The notes beneath the pieces were generated by a model. It had not been told where the DNA came from. It saw only the letters and a program-made list of their open reading frames with translations, and searched no databases. 64,000 nucleotides of DNA, from assembly GCA_019009955.1 (NCBI GenBank), contig CM032228.1, forward strand, positions 257,779,001 to 257,843,000. Direction: 5' to 3'. Each line of letters opens with the position of its first letter. Positions within the stretch are counted from its first letter, which is position 1. Source of the DNA: Riptortus pedestris. Taxonomy: Eukaryota > Arthropoda > Insecta > Hemiptera > Alydidae. This document shows, one piece after another, positions 15,119-28,830 of this stretch. A program made the translations under genes and the position numbers.

Positions 15119-15326
15119 TAACAGGCTGTTCGAAATTTATAAAATCTAGAGTTTATTAAGGTTGTAACTGCTATATATGAATAGATCAGCACAAGGATAC
15201 TTTCTTCTTTAAGACATATTTTAATAACGCCTAGATGTTTCATCTTCTTCAGGTGCCTCTTGAGGAGGCTTCCACTACCTACCATATATACTATCTTCTG
15301 CTCGAGGAGCCATTTCAGTATTAAAC

Positions 15327-15525
15327 CAAAAATGGTATGGCCTATTGAAAACAGCTGACTGTAAATATAAACTGATTACACCTAAATCCGCTTATCGTTT
15401 ACTTTGCTCCACTTTTAATCAATTAAAAAAGCAACTGTGAACAATGTTACATCAAAATAAATGATTTGGGTGTAATCAGCTTATGTTCATAGTCAGCTGC
15501 ATTCAATAAGGTCTGCCATTAATAT
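15327..15525. mobile_element. Short foldback element
   Basis: AATGGTATGGCCTATTGAAA, CAGCTGACTG and CTGATTACACCTAAATC on the left are inverted on the right (GATTTGGGTGTAATCAG, AGTCAGCTGCATTCAATAAG, GTCTGCCATT). The arms are about 60 bp. Confidence 0.75.
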
Positions 15526-15884
15526 TTCTGCTTGTTCGATATAAGAACTAATATACAATATGAAAAAAAAAATATATTGGTAAAATAAACAAAAATTCTT
15601 ACTAATTTCATACAATGAAGAAAAAGTAGTCTATTAAGTAATTCTGATTTTTAATTATTGACTGATTCAATTTATCTTTGTTATAAATGACTAAACAAGG
15701 TACTGTTGTCATATCTGTCAGTGAAGACTGTCGTCACTGGCCGATGATCAACTACAGCTGGCATTGTGCTTAAGATGAGATAGCGTTATTCTCATTGTCT
15801 CTCACAAGTTTTACTCCATTTTGTCCAACTTTTCACCATTTTCAAGAGAACACTATCTATTGGCTTTATAAAAAGGCAAACAAG

Positions 15885-16035
15885 AGTTCAGTACCTGCCT
15901 GGGCAATAGGAATTTATTTAGTGAATAACTCATTAAATAAAATCCTTAGTCCCACCCTGGTTGGAAAAGAGACATAATCTGTTCCAATTAGCCATTGTAG
16001 CAAAAAGTGGGCGTTAATAAATAATAAAATAATAT
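15885..16035 (+). mobile_element. SINE fragment (3' part)
   Basis: CCTGGGCAATAGGAATTTAT, CTCATTAAATAAAATCC, TTAGTCCCACCCTGG, AATTAGCCATTGTAGCA and a TAATAAA-rich tail match the 25762 and 29224 copies. The tRNA-like head is missing. Confidence 0.7.
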
Positions 16036-17997
16036 AACAATATAAAGACATATTTTCTAACCATTTTCACTGCAAACTTGTTTCGGCAAACATTCCAAAT
16101 TCATCAGCCATATGTATCAAATTAATCTGTTACAAATAATGAAACAAGCTTATCCACTAGATTTTTGTTGTCTTTGAGGTGTAATCTAGTATTTAGTAGA
16201 TTTCTTCATCTGAGTAACAATAGATACATTAGAATTTTCCCAATGAGACAACTGTTTTTATGAGCCGCCCACTATTTACAACTGGAAAGCTAGAATGTAG
16301 CCTATCGTATCGACCTTACTCTGAAATTCTTTCGTTTTATTAATGAAAGTTTAGCTGAAAACATAATTTTGTTGTTGTCAATGTTGGTTAACCTTGTAGC
16401 CGTTGCTGTGAACTGGAGAAACCTAATATTTATTGAAAGACACTAGAAAACTTGATCACAAGAACGTTTGTTGTTTTCTACTTATTGTCTGCATGTCGAG
16501 GCTAACGAGCGACAAAACCACAAGAAAGAAGTAGGGATTCCACTGGCTCTACTGGCAAGGCTAGAGTATTTATCATAGCAATAGGCGAAAAGCCTCCTTT
16601 TAAACATAAAAATATTTGTTAATCAAATGAGTCAATGAAGGGCATGTTTTTTGTTATAAACAAGGCTTTGTCAAAGACTTCTCATAACCAAGAATCTAAA
16701 TAAAAAGAATATTGAATATAATAAGTGGCGAAAAATTGGAGCCTATTAGGTACCCGACTTACAGTTACGTAATTATTTTCACACATTCCCTCAGCATTCT
16801 ATTCCATTCAAAATATTTCACGTTGTATCTTTTTTACACTTTGAGAGAAATAAACTCAGTTTACGATGTTAGTTAATATTATTCAAGTGAGAGACAATTC
16901 CATGTAGTATAGAACAAGAGGAGTTATATACATAATACATGTTTGTATATTCTTGTTCAGGTTATTTTTGGTTTTGAAATTTTCCTATGTTATAGCATGC
17001 TTAGAAATAGACTTTGAGAACGTAGTAAATTAGATAGAACAGATCTACAAGACTTCCGTTTGTATGTTTATCTATTATCTAACTTTAGCATAATATTATT
17101 AAAAACAAATATTTCATTTCCTCATTTTTGGTATGAAAATGTAGGTATCTAATATATATCAATATGTTAATCTTTACATACTTTTGACAGAACATGTTAA
17201 CAAGGTTATCCTCAAAGTGGGGAGATCAAATACAGTTCTTATGGCCATTGATCAGAGTATGTAAATCTCACCACTAGTTTGGAAAATATTACACCTTTCG
17301 ATAGAAGTTTCTTAATTTAACATCAAATAGAAAAGAATTTTGACACCATCCTGGTAAATTATTGTGAGCAACATACTGAATGATTATTACTTTTATGTTT
17401 GTATTATTTAAATCAGACATTATTGTGTATTACTGTAACTTATATTTCGAATGTTTATATCTTTTCTTTTTATTCCATTGTATTTTAGCAGAATTTTTTC
17501 ACTATCTCGATTATTAATCGAGATATTTGCATTTTTTAATTTTTGGCCTTCGATAAATCACCACTCCTACTCGTGTCATGCTTGTGAAGCACTTTATTCG
17601 AAGCTTAAATACTGAATATTGTTCTCATTCAACCTTTACTTTTTCAGATAAATGCAATTACATGACACAAATGGGAAATCTGCTTAGTTAACGCAGCCCC
17701 TGCACGACTGACTTTTAATCATTGTTTTGTTTTAGTCGATTTATTTTTAAATGTAATCGAAATTATACTTTGAAAAATGGAATAAAACACAATGATTAAA
17801 ATACAACAAAATAAAAAGAAGTAGTATATACATTCAAAATATAAGTCACAATAACTTACCACCTTATTTTATATTATTTAGGTTTCACGTTTTTTTAAAG
17901 GGATTAGATTCATATATTTTTTGTTGTATTTATTTTGTTTGTCGACTTTTGTTTATTTCATTATTTGATGTGTGTGTGAATCTTGTTGTTTGGACAG

Positions 17998-18222
17998 GTC
18001 TCCTTCGTGGCCGGTGTGGTCACCACGTGGCCCTCCTTCCCCCCCTCCTTCGAGCAAATTCTGGCATAGTCCTCTCCTCCGGCCTAAGACTGGTTTCCGA
18101 TTCCCTCCTTGGTCAGGGCCTTCTCCTCGTGCTACCTCCTCCCCTGGCCTCCTCTCTCCTACTCCTGCCCCCCTCTCCCCTCTTGCTCTGCGATCTCCTT
18201 CGACAGACTCTCAACAGCAAAG
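17998..18222 (+). CDS. EEIG1: Probable EEIG1-like cassette exon, Pro/Ser-rich
   Basis: The site is bounded by GGACAG (acceptor, ending 17997) and CAAAG|GTAATG (donor). It is open in exactly the frame set by the preceding exon (AG + G = Arg) and also ends with two bases AG. At 225 nt it is symmetric, so inclusion or skipping leaves the frame intact. It codes a low-complexity tail rich in Pro, Ser, Leu and Trp with repeated SP and PP pairs and ends in STDSQQQ. It is strikingly GC-rich against AT-rich introns. No counterpart in vertebrate EEIG1 is known to me, so it may be lineage-specific or alternative. The frame match alone would occur by chance about one time in three; the long open frame and composition add support. 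Confidence 0.6.
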
Positions 18223-19045
18223 GTAATGTAGCGATCAGCAATACTCTATAGTGCATGTGCTCGGTGGTCAGCCCTTCCCTTCCCTCTCACTCATATCTCC
18301 TATTTGCCATCAAGGTGGTGGAGCTTTATCTTCTGGTATCGGGTCCTACAATATACTCCATACAAAATAAAACAGAAATCTCATTCATGTTAACCTAACT
18401 TGGTATTTTTCACTAAACTTAACAATTTGTAGTATATTAAAAAAAGAGACAACATGTTTCCTTATATGTTTAAATATGCTTAAACATCTCTATTTACCTA
18501 ATCGAGAATGGTTTAAAAAGGCAATTTTATTATTTACTATTGAATTTATATCTTACCAAAAACTTATTTTCTCTTTTGGTTATCCTTTTTTATACTGGAC
18601 ATGGGAAGAACAAAAGCTTCCTCAGAACATCACAAATTGTCGACAGCAAACAAGGCTTAACACAATGTACAAATTCTTTCTTATAAGAATAACGAATCTG
18701 GTAAACTGAAAAGCATTGATTATTACTCTATGAGGAACATTCTATTATGGAGCTCTTTTTGCTCTAGGATATTCTCTATATTTTCCTTAGCAACATTCCT
18801 GTCTCAAATCCCGTATAAACTACATAGAACTTTAGGGCTGTTTAGGCGTCTCATATATCACGTATTTCCTACATTATGCTATATGAATTTTGAGTGAACA
18901 ATCCTTCTGTTAAAGCTAAGCAGTCGATTTTTTTTTTTTAAATTATGATTCCTTTTCAAAAAAATATGTATTAACAGAATTTATTACAGAATAAACCAGG
19001 AGCCAAACTTGAATTTAACAACAGTGGATGTCTAACCTTCCTAAG

Positions 19046-19253
19046 TTGGGCTCAGGTTAGGCATGTGAAGGTGTGAGGTGTTGGTCTTAATAAACATGAT
19101 GTATGATCGATTCCCACATTGTCATAAAAATTATTTTAGTGACCAACTCACTAAATAAAATTCTTTGCCGGCCCTGGCTAGCAAAGGGTGGTAACCAGTA
19201 GACAACCTGTCGCAATTAGCCATTGTAGCATAAGACAGGCATTAAAAAAAAAA
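19046..19253 (+). mobile_element. SINE copy (degraded tRNA-like head)
   Basis: GGGCTCAGGTTAGGCATGTG lies at the head. GATCGATTCCCAC is a degraded B box. The body has ACTCACTAAATAAAATTC, GGCAAAGGGTGG-like sequence and TAGCCATTGTAGCATAAG, with an A-rich end. It is immediately followed by a family A left end. Confidence 0.7.
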
Positions 19254-19256
19254 ATG

Positions 19257-19855
19257 TCTGTCATGCAGGGGCTATGTAAACCAAGGAGATTTCCCACATT
19301 GAAGTTTTACAATAGATAAATCTACATACTTTTACATTAAACACCAACAACACATACAAATGGCAATGAGAAATCTTTCAGTCAATTTACAATTTTCACA
19401 CATTCACAATTGAAATTGCCTGAATTGTAAACAAACAGGTGAGCCAACCTCGCACTGCTGAAACTTAAAAATATTCTTGACCGGAAAGAAAAACAATAGC
19501 TAAATATATCTGATTATAATATATTAATTTTAATGAAAACTACTTATTATATCTAGTGCTCCAAATTATAATAAACCAGAATCACCTTCATCTCAATCAC
19601 TCTAATTTTAGTAATCCAAGAACAAAAAATGGGGGGAGGGGGTCATCATAATGTATTTGCATTTATCTCATCTAGAACAGATTTGTTGATCACAAAATTT
19701 TGTATGTCAGCTTGAAATAAGATGGTTCATGATATATTGGCTTATTCATAACATGTGTGACAAAGAAGGGAGGTTTATTTAAGGCTAACAATTAAAAAAT
19801 GCAAATATCTCGGTTAATATTTGAGGTAGAGAAATAATATATATATTAATAAATA

Positions 19856-19888
<33 letters not shown>

Positions 19889-20102
19889 TAATATATATAT
19901 ATATATATATAAAACATCATCTATAGGTAATTTATTTTGTAACTGACTTATAGTAACAGAGATTTTCAAAATTTCACCCCGTAAACCTCCCCCTCCCACT
20001 GTCCCGATTTTGAACAAACTTGACCTTTCTTTTAATACAAAATGATTAAATATAGACTTTGGTAACGATCAAACAAAAATTGTGACCGCTAGAACATTTA
20101 CA

Positions 20103-20157
<55 letters not shown>

Positions 20158-20240
20158 GAATGGATCTCATTTTAGTCATCTCGTGGGTAGGATTGATGGA
20201 TATTTGATGAAAGTTTTCAGGAATTGTGTCACGAGTAAAA
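19257..20240 (+). mobile_element. Family A copy with TA tracts
   Basis: The left end is CATGCAGGGGCTATGTAAAC and GATTTCCCAC. The core (AAATATCTCGGTTAATATTT), C-rich tract and TA runs (about 19844-19910, 20104-20152) follow, then TTTGAATGGATCTCATTTT. The right tip is lost after about 20240. Confidence 0.65.
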
Positions 20241-21619
20241 AAATACCAAAAAAACAGTTAACGTTACTAAGTATAGGAGGAGGTAGGAGAATGTTAGCTT
20301 GATATAGGAAGTAAATAGGAGTAGAACACGTACAGACTGTCATCTGGTCCCAATTTCAAACAGAATTCATTACATAAATAGTCATAAGCAAATGTATAAT
20401 CTTTTGTCATTGGTTTTTGTTTGTAGTTAACCTTGTATAAGATATGAAATCTATAAATTTAAACATAGTCTCTAAATTTTGGATTTACTTTTAAATTAAA
20501 ATAGCTCTTACAATTCATTTTTTGGTATTGCTTTTTCTAAAGATGCATTATTTGTACAGAAGTATTGGCATAAATATTTGAAAAATCCACACTCTTGTAT
20601 ATATGTAAATATGATACACATGTAAATCTATAAATAACAACTATACTATAGTAGAAGTATCAGTAATTAAAAATATCTAAATTTCAGTATGTTTCTTAAA
20701 AGTCTTATTTTCAAAATAATTAATTGTAATTTTTGGACAAGTTTTTGCATAAAAAAGCCTAACGGTCATAGTAAGGTTAGTAAGAACGAAATTCTTCAAC
20801 CCTTCAAAAGCATGAGCCTAGCAGGTATGTTTTTGGTTGGGAATGGGGGGGGGGGGCTCAATCAAAACATACTTGTTCTAAACAATTTAAAAACCAAATT
20901 TCTACCATTTTATCCAAATTATTTTTAGTCCTAACTATTAATGATTATGTGATCATTCCTTGCAGGTTCTAGCCTACACTCAAACTGAACAGCTGCTATT
21001 AAAAAAAAAAAAGGAAATATCACTAACTTTTAAATCCTAAATTTAAAATAAATTTACTTTGTTAAACACACATATCAAACTGTTGAAATGGAATCTAAAT
21101 CTTTACGAATGCCTCTTGATAATGTTCACTTTGATTGGAATTGTTATGGATATTAAATTAAATCCACTTTTCTTCCCGATTTACATAAAAGTTTTGGCTG
21201 CTAATATATTTTCCTATGACCTTTTACTGAAAAATAATCTAATTAAACATTAATGATATCTGAATTTCTTATACTTAGCAATACATGCTATTTGCTACAA
21301 ACTGAAAGCTGCTTCTGAATTTTTATAAATATTCATTAGAATTTGCATGTCTGAACAACAGTTGGTATTAGAACTATCTTTATCCACCATTTTGCCTCTT
21401 CTGGCTCTGATGAGAACTCTTAATAGACACTAACTATTATATTTTATATAGAGGAAATTTAATTACAAATTCTAGTTCGTTGAGAGTTCTCTAGTTTATT
21501 ATAAAAAAGTTCGACACATCGGTGCTACATAAACTCACTGGATCTATTCTCTGTTTCTCTCACAATAAGAAGTCTGTGTAAACAGGAATTGAAATGTTAG
21601 TTGGACTTGAGACGTCCAT

Positions 21620-22260
21620 TAACTGGGATACCTAAGGTGAAAATTTGAAGTAGAATGGTGTATTACAAAAGGCTGAAACCAAAAAGATACAAGTAACTCC
21701 TTTAGTATTTCAGCCAGAGAAAAAATCTATAAAACAACAGTTGTAGAAAATTAAAATTCCAATAACATTGGTTATATAACATTTTGTGAACCGATTCGTG
21801 GTAAACAAGATAGTTCTAATTTTCAATTACTCTCCACTATAAACTCCCCCCCCTCTCCCAATCCGATTTCAGCCATTACCTAATGTAATCTTGAGTTTTC
21901 AATAAAATGGAGAAATATTGGTGTTGAACAAATAAAAGATATGTAGGTGTAGTATGATGACATCACTCCAAAAACATATGAGATACAACACATTAAAAAT
22001 TGAATGAAAACAATATTTGGTATTTAAGCTTCAAATAAAGTAGTTCATGGTGTAACAGCTTGTCGTTAATATGACATGAGTAGAAGTGGGGGTTTCCTTA
22101 AGGCTGAAAATTAAAAATGCAAATATCTCAGTCAATATTCAAGATAGAGAAAATTTGTATAAAACAACATTTAAAGGCAATACAATTTGTAATGAGATTT
22201 GTTGATTTCAGCCATTAACAAACTTGATATTTTGATTAGCATAAAAACATTTAAATATAA
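21620..22260 (+). mobile_element. Family A-related fragments
   Basis: The stretch ACAACAGTTGTAGAA ... CCCCCCCCTCTCCCAATCCG and, later, AATGCAAATATCTCAGTCAA with GATTTCAGCCATTAACAAAC resemble the core of the family A copies at 27957 and 57478. Confidence 0.5.
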
Positions 22261-24329
22261 AGGCAAAAAGTATCTTAGGCCTCAATTCAGCTATCTTTAT
22301 TATCTTACTTCCGTTTCACCTTCCTGTGCATTAACAATGCTTTAAAATTACTCCTCCCAGTCAATATAATAATAATCTCCACAGGAGAATAAAAAACTCC
22401 TTATTACTATCAGCCTTACCAAGTGGTAATTTGTCAAACATTGTCATAGGTGCTTAGTGCTTTATGCGAAGGGATATAAGTCCAACTTTGAAGCCCAGAA
22501 TTATATAGATTATTTAATTTTAGTCTGTAATCCCTGGGTTTAAATCTTGGATCTTTAAAACACCAATCTAGTACGTTAGATTAGACACTTGATAAACAAT
22601 GGAAAAGTGAAGAAAAAAAAAACTAAAATAAGGAAGTACTTATTTAATTGGAGGAGTTAAAAAACATTTTCAGGCAGTGTGGTATCAGATGTTCATTGTT
22701 TCCTTGTTATAACAGTCAACTCAGCATAAATTGAATTCCAAATACAGTAAAAACAGTAGTTAAAAATGTATTTTGCCTACATTGAGAAAGTTGAGTAAAT
22801 AAGTTATGAAGGAAACTCCCCTAACTTAACCCTTTTTGTTTCTTCAAATGTCAGAGCTTGCATTCAAAATATATGTATACTGAAACTGCCTCCAACTCTT
22901 TATCAGCAACTAGCTATGAAGGTAGAACTCATCTACTACTCCACCAACTGTCGATAGAAAACAGGAGGGGACTTAGATAGATATTCAGAGCTGCTCTCTC
23001 CTATAGCCAATCCTTCCCTCGATGTCTCTACTCAGCATTTAATCGATTAAACCATTCCGGCTGATCCTAGTTTTTAAAATGGAATACCAATTATGAGTTT
23101 TTGGATATCTAAAGATACATATACTAACTAATGGTGGGATATTCGCTGTAGATAACAGTGATTCAACTCTAGTAATAACGGCCCTCCCAATGTACTTTTA
23201 CTTCAGTATTTAAAAAAAAAAAAAACTTAGTTTTTGGGGATTTTTTAGATAATAATATAAAAACAATAATGAAAGTCAAAAAGTAGGGGATTCAAGAAAC
23301 TCCCTTCCTCTCTTCGTATTTCTAGGGGTAATCTTCCTGAGTGACTTAGTTACTGTGACCGAATGTAATTAGAAAAGACAATATCTGGTCACTTGAAAAA
23401 TATTTTAATGTGTTGATTTTACTCCACGGTCATTATTATGTATACTTTCTTCAAAAGAAAGCTAAAACATTTTTGCAGGCCTTCCATATGGCTCATATAA
23501 TGTGTGTTATTAAAAATTGCTCTAACTCATTGTTTATTATAGCTGATAGATAAGTTCATCATATTCTTTTTCATTTTGCTGTTTAGGTTAAGAACTTTTC
23601 CGAAGGCTCCAGTCGATGCAAAGTGGATATTTATGTGGTTGCCTCACCTTAATTTCGAGTATTACAGCCAATCTAGATATAATAAAAGACTTCATTTAAG
23701 GTTAGATCTCGGTCTTACTTCTGAAACCAAATGTGTGATTAACATCTAACATTAATTCAATGTTCAATAATGCTTTTATCTTAAACACAAGTGGCGTTTA
23801 TATACTCTTAAATAAATTTTCAAACACCTGATTTTTCTTGTTTGTAAGTAACCATTAAAAGCTCACAAATTTTCATGTTGTAAAGTAATTTTAAAAAATA
23901 CTGTTGACTTGGTGATGGCATCACAATTAAACAGCTTGTTGTGGGTGTTGTAGAAACCTCAAGAACCATTTGAGTTAGATCGTTTTTGTTTTTGAAAGTT
24001 TGTTACTAATAAGCAAATTTGTTTGAATAAAAAATGAAAAAAACAGCTATTTTGGGTTATTGTTTAATAAATATCTTCTCCAAAAATAGTTTGCATTTTT
24101 AATGTTTTACTGAACAAATGTACAATAAAACAAACCACTTTATATTCTTTTTAATTGTTTAGCTGGATCGTATTGTTATACTCACCGATGATGAACCGTA
24201 AAAATCTCACATACAAAGATAAACACATACAAATCTCACATATTCAAATCATAAACAAAATTTACTAAAAACTAGGAGATCCACAAATCAGTGGGCTCGT
24301 GTCATATACTATTTCTTAGATAAAAAAAG

Positions 24330-24817
24330 TCTGTAAAGCAGTAGCTGCGATAACGAAGCACATTTCCCACGTGCATCACGCATTTGCATTTATCTCAAAA
24401 TGTAAAATTTCAATGAGAACAATATTTGGTATTTAGCTTCATAATATAACAGCTTATTGTTAATATGACATGCGTAGGAATGGGGGTTTACTGCACGCTG
24501 AAAACTAAAAAATGTGAATATCTCGGTTAATAATCAAGATAGTGAAAAAAACATACATAACATCATTTATAGAACATTACATTTGCAATAAGATTGGTTC
24601 TATACAATTTTTTGATCCAACTCATAATAACACACATATTAAGAATTTTCGAAATTCCCCCACTAAACTCCCCCTCCCACTCGTCGGGTTTCAGTCGTTA
24701 ACGAACTTTAGTTTTACATAAAATGTTTAAATATTGAGTTTGGTAACGATCGAACAAAAATTGTGACTGCTAGAGCATTAACAGACATATATATATATAT
24801 ATACAGTACAGTAACAG

Positions 24818-24874
<57 letters not shown>

Positions 24875-24985
24875 AAAATTTTGAACGGACTACATTATTG
24901 TCCTCTCTTGGGTAGGATTGTTGGACATTTAGAGGAAAAGTTTCGGAAATTGCGTCATGAGTACAACCTCAACAGCTAACAATAA
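24330..24985 (+). mobile_element. Family A copy with TA/TG tracts
   Basis: It contains an AAAAAGTCTGTAAAGCAG-like left end, CACATTTCCCACGTG, the core, CCCCCACTAAACTCCCCCTC, TA runs (24786-24852), a TG run and the GTCATGAGTACAACCTCAAC right end. Confidence 0.7.
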
Positions 24986-25761
24986 ATCATGTTTCAATCA
25001 AATCATTGAATGAATTTTGGCACAAACAACGAAGGAGGCTTAAAGAAATGTGTTAGTATTCTAAACGACAAACTCTTTAACATGGTACATTACATATTTA
25101 ATAAGAATATCTTTTTTAACCTCCATTTTTTCTCATTGTTGAGATATATAGGAAAACATATTTTTGCTACTCTGACTGTTCGTACTTATTTATTACTTTA
25201 ATGCACTTCTTCTAGTAGTAAAAAATATTAAAATATGAGATCTAAAAGACAACATCGAGTATATTTAATGCGAGGGAGAATTTTTGTATCCCCCCCTCTC
25301 ATATTTAGAAAAAAACACATCAATATGAATATATTAAACACAAAATATAATGGGATATTCAGTTTTTGGTAATTGAAATACCATGATTTATTGAAATTTC
25401 AGTGTTTTATCACGTTTAGTAATACTTAGCAACTTACTGAAACTCTATCGGTTGCTAAACAGCAATGGTACACTGTACATGTATATCAAAATACAGTTTG
25501 CTCCAAACTCCAATCGTATCGAATTGCAGGCAGACTAATTCCTTCAATTTCCTTACAGCCATGATTCACCTAGTCGAATCAATTAAAGGCATAATAAGAG
25601 AATAACATTTTTTTTTTTTTTTATTAGAGGGCATTTGTTTAAATGTGTCTGGATTCAAAGACGGGAGAAGCTGATACTTAACCTCATTATTTGATGGCCA
25701 CCCAATCCCAACATTTGCTAGGCATGTGTCGAAAGTTTACCAATCCTAAACACTCTTTTTT

Positions 25762-25985
25762 GGGGGGCTGAGCTTAGCTATGTGAGTTAAATCGTTGGCT
25801 TTAATCTGACATGGTGAACCTAGGGTGGCGAGTTCTTCCCACCTAGGCAATGGGAATTTATTTAGTGGCCATCTCATTACATCAAATTTTAGTCCCACCC
25901 CGGCTAGAAAAGGGTGGTGACCTGTAGATAACCCGTCCCTATTAGCCATAGTACTTAACAGTGGACGTCAATAAATAATAATAAT
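25762..25985 (+). mobile_element. tRNA-derived SINE copy
   Basis: The head has a box A-like TAGCTATGTGAGTTAAATCG and a degraded box B region (GGTGGCGAGTTCTTCCCACC). The body has GCAATGGGAATTTATTTAG, AGTCCCACCCCGGCTAG, AAAAGGGTGGTGACC and ATTAGCCATAGTA. It ends in an ATAATAATAA tail. Confidence 0.75.
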
Positions 25986-26514
25986 CAAGTATGAAAATTA
26001 CAAAGATTCACATAATTTTGACAATATTTGACTTAAAGTAAAACTCATAAAATAACAGTTGTAAAAACTAACTTTTTCATTAAATTTCTTTATACATTTT
26101 TTTTATATAATGCATAATGGAAATGAAATGAAATGTGTTTATTTCCATTAAATGTTATCATAGCATAATAGGAAATGCCAAATAGTTTTTTTTTTCAATA
26201 AATAATTTTCTAATATCATGTCACTCAAATTCTTTATAGATTATTGAATTACATGTATGCTTATATATTACATTCATTAAAAAATTAGGTCGAATTCTAC
26301 GAGTGCATTGTATAAAATTCAACAATTTAAATAATTATATGCAATAAATTAGTTCGGTCAGAACAATGTTAATACAACTCTAAATACGTAGCATACATTA
26401 TTTTATTTATTTACATGCAAATTTATTAAAGGATGACAAGCTTTCTAAATGCTGAGCAACTCCCCCAGCTTAAAGAGACAATGTACCTCATCGCAAATTA
26501 TTTTAGACCATTAT

Positions 26515-26835
26515 TTATGACAAATATTTAGTAGTTTTATTTAATAATTGAACATTTTTGAAAGATTCATCTTGTCTATCAAAACATTCATTGTATATGA
26601 AGTTCTTTAATTTATTTTTAAACCAAGAATATTTTTCAATAGATTTGATACATTCGGACAGAGCGTTATAGAGTTTTACTCCTGAAAATGTTACACTTTT
26701 CTCAAAATATTTATGTTTGTGGAGTGGACTTTCTGTTGTATATAAACATTTTAGCTCTCTTTTGCAATTTAATTATAAAAATATGATGTTTGGAGTTGGG
26801 CGAATGCATAACACCATATGTTGACTCACTATGGG
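26515..26835 (-). pseudogene. Non-LTR retrotransposon C-terminal fragment
   Basis: The minus strand reads ELKCLYTTESPLHKHKYFEK, SVTFSGVKLYNALSECIKSI, EKYSWFKNKLKN then FIYNECFDRQDESF. F-GVKLYNALPxxIK-like and W/FK-xLKxFL motifs are common at the very end of many LINE reverse-transcriptase proteins. The match is to the general class; the clade is not assigned. Confidence 0.6.
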
Positions 26836-27706
26836 ATTATCCCCCCAGTAGTATATTAATAATAGAGTTTACATTGGAAGATACTTCTTAACACGTTTCA
26901 ATAAGAAGCATAATGGAGGTTTTATAATTTCATATTTTGCATAAGGGGAAGTTTTCGGATGACTTTAAAGCATCTAAGGGATTTATAGAGATCCGATAAG
27001 AGCCTTTGTTGTTTTTATTCCTTTTCATTTATTAACGAGCCAGAATGATTTGAAATCTGTATGTGACCCCTTTCATGGAATGCGTATATGCTAACTCTAC
27101 AAGGGCTGCCATTACTCAAGTATTACTTATTTATGATGAACTTGTGTACATACTATACAGGCATGTGACTGGGCTGCTTTTTTTGAATTTATCTTGTAAA
27201 TAATTAAAATAACCAAGTTTATTATAATCAGCATGGAAAATATACAGGGAGAAACATTTTATTACAGCGATTCACTCTCTGCTGTTTTATTATCGATTTT
27301 GGTTTTGGTTGAATTTGTGTTTCAGATTGATAAAAGCCTTACTATGACAATGGCCAACTAGAAAAAAATATTCTACAGCTGACAGATATATAAAATGCAC
27401 AAGTCTGTGTATTGGTAAAACGCCCACACGTAAATTTGTCAGTATCCCTAATATTATTGGTTTCATTAAAGTAATGTAAACACTAAATTCTTTGTAGAAT
27501 ATATATTTTTCATTATGAAAAAGTTATTTGATTTATAAAATACCCCATGTGGACTGGGTCATACATTATGATATCAATAAATAATGACTGGACTTTTTTT
27601 GTATTATGTTCTGTTTTTTACTTTACTACTAACACTAACAGGACAGGAGTTAGGGCTTTAGTCTGATGTCAAAACACATATTTGTCGATATTCTTCCAAC
27701 TGCCAC

Positions 27707-27819
27707 TTATTTTTTCACTGCAGATACAGCAGAATGACTGACATCGAAAGCAGTCCTAGATTGAGCCATTGCAATGGATGCCTGAGCAAACTGAGTAGTC
27801 GTTGCAAAACTCCAGTTCT
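27707..27819 (-). CDS. Candidate antisense terminal exon in the large intron
   Basis: On the minus strand a strong acceptor (TTTGTATTTTCTTTTAG) is followed at 27819 by AG, then NWSFATTTQFAQASIAMAQS and RTAFDVSHSAVSAVKK, then TAA at 27709-27707. It is alanine- and serine-rich, uses varied codons and looks like a real C-terminus, but I do not recognise the family. AATACA, a minor poly(A) signal, lies downstream on the same strand near 27605-27600. It sits inside the 12-kb intron of the EEIG1-like gene in antisense orientation, so it would be a nested gene or a relic. Confidence 0.3.
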
Positions 27820-27956
27820 CTAAAAGAAAATACAAAGATTATAATAACGTGTTCTTGTTTAGTTTAAAAAATAAATTTAGTATCTAAGCAATTAAAAAAA
27901 GATTCATGAAGTCACCTTCCTTGCTTTACTCCATGTTTTCTACGGTTTCAAATGCA

Positions 27957-28830
27957 AAAGTCCATCACACAGGGGCTGCGTAAACTTAGCAGATTCCCCA
28001 CGTGCTCCTGACACACTAGTGGTCTCACCTACCAGAAAGTACAAATTACTCACTTAATATTTCAGTTACGAAAAAAATGTATAGAACAACAATTGTAGAG
28101 CATCAGTATTTTAATAAGATTACTTCTATAACATTTTTCGTTCTGACTCATAATAACGGACAAATTTTGATTTTTTCGAATTGCCCTTCTCTAAACCTCC
28201 CCCCTCCCTATTCATTGTCCGATTTTTGCCAAGAACAAATATGATCTTTAGTGTTGACTGAAGCAGTTAAATATCGAATATGATATAGATTTAAAAAACA
28301 TTTTTGAGACAAGAAGGTAAAATCTTAATTGATGACATCATCGCATAACGAATTTGCATGTATCCCGCATAATAAAGGTCTCATGAAAATAATATTTTGT
28401 ATTTAAGCTTATAATGAAAAGGTTCATGATATAACTGTTTATTGTTATTATGACATGAGTAGGAGTTGGGCTTTACTGATGACTGAAGACTAAAAAATTC
28501 AAATATGGGTTAATATTCATGATTGAGAAAAAATTTATAGGACAACATTTATAGGCAATTATATTTACAATAAGATTGATTCTATGCAAATATTTGATGT
28601 GATGTATAGTAACAGAGTTATTTTGAATTTTAAAAATTCCCCCTCTAACCGTTCTTCTAAACTCCCCCCCCCTCGCCGTTAGATTTCAACTATTACTGAA
28701 CGATCTTTAGTTTCTCATGAAAAGCTTATATATTGAAGAACATACCTCATTTTCATCATCTCCTAGATATGATCAATGGGCATTTGAAGAAATGTTTTGA
28801 AAATCTCATCGTGAGTACCACCTCAGTAAA
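27957..28830 (+). mobile_element. Family A copy, diverged
   Basis: AAAAGTCCATCACACAGGGG, CTGCGTAAACTTAGCAG and TTCCCCACGTG form the left end. The body has two C-rich tracts (about 28195 and 28665). The right end keeps CATACCTCATTTTCATCATC and GTGAGTACCACCTCAG, but lacks a microsatellite and the final tip. Confidence 0.7.

Larger units (their letters stand above)
13398..17997 (+). other. Intron content, 13.4-18.0 kb
   Basis: It contains the 13898 MITE, the 14545 TIR element, the 15327 foldback, a SINE fragment and, at about 17500-17712, a reverse family A end (CGAGATATTTGCATTTTTTA through GGGAAATCTGCTTAG and CGCAGCCCCTGCACGAC). The stretch from 16.1 to 17.5 kb shows nothing recognisable. Confidence 0.6.

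Noticed and set aside
23580..23660. Possible exon after AG at 23586 (open for about 20 codons)
   Set aside because: No donor at a suitable place, no motif, and stops nearby. Intron sequence is more likely.
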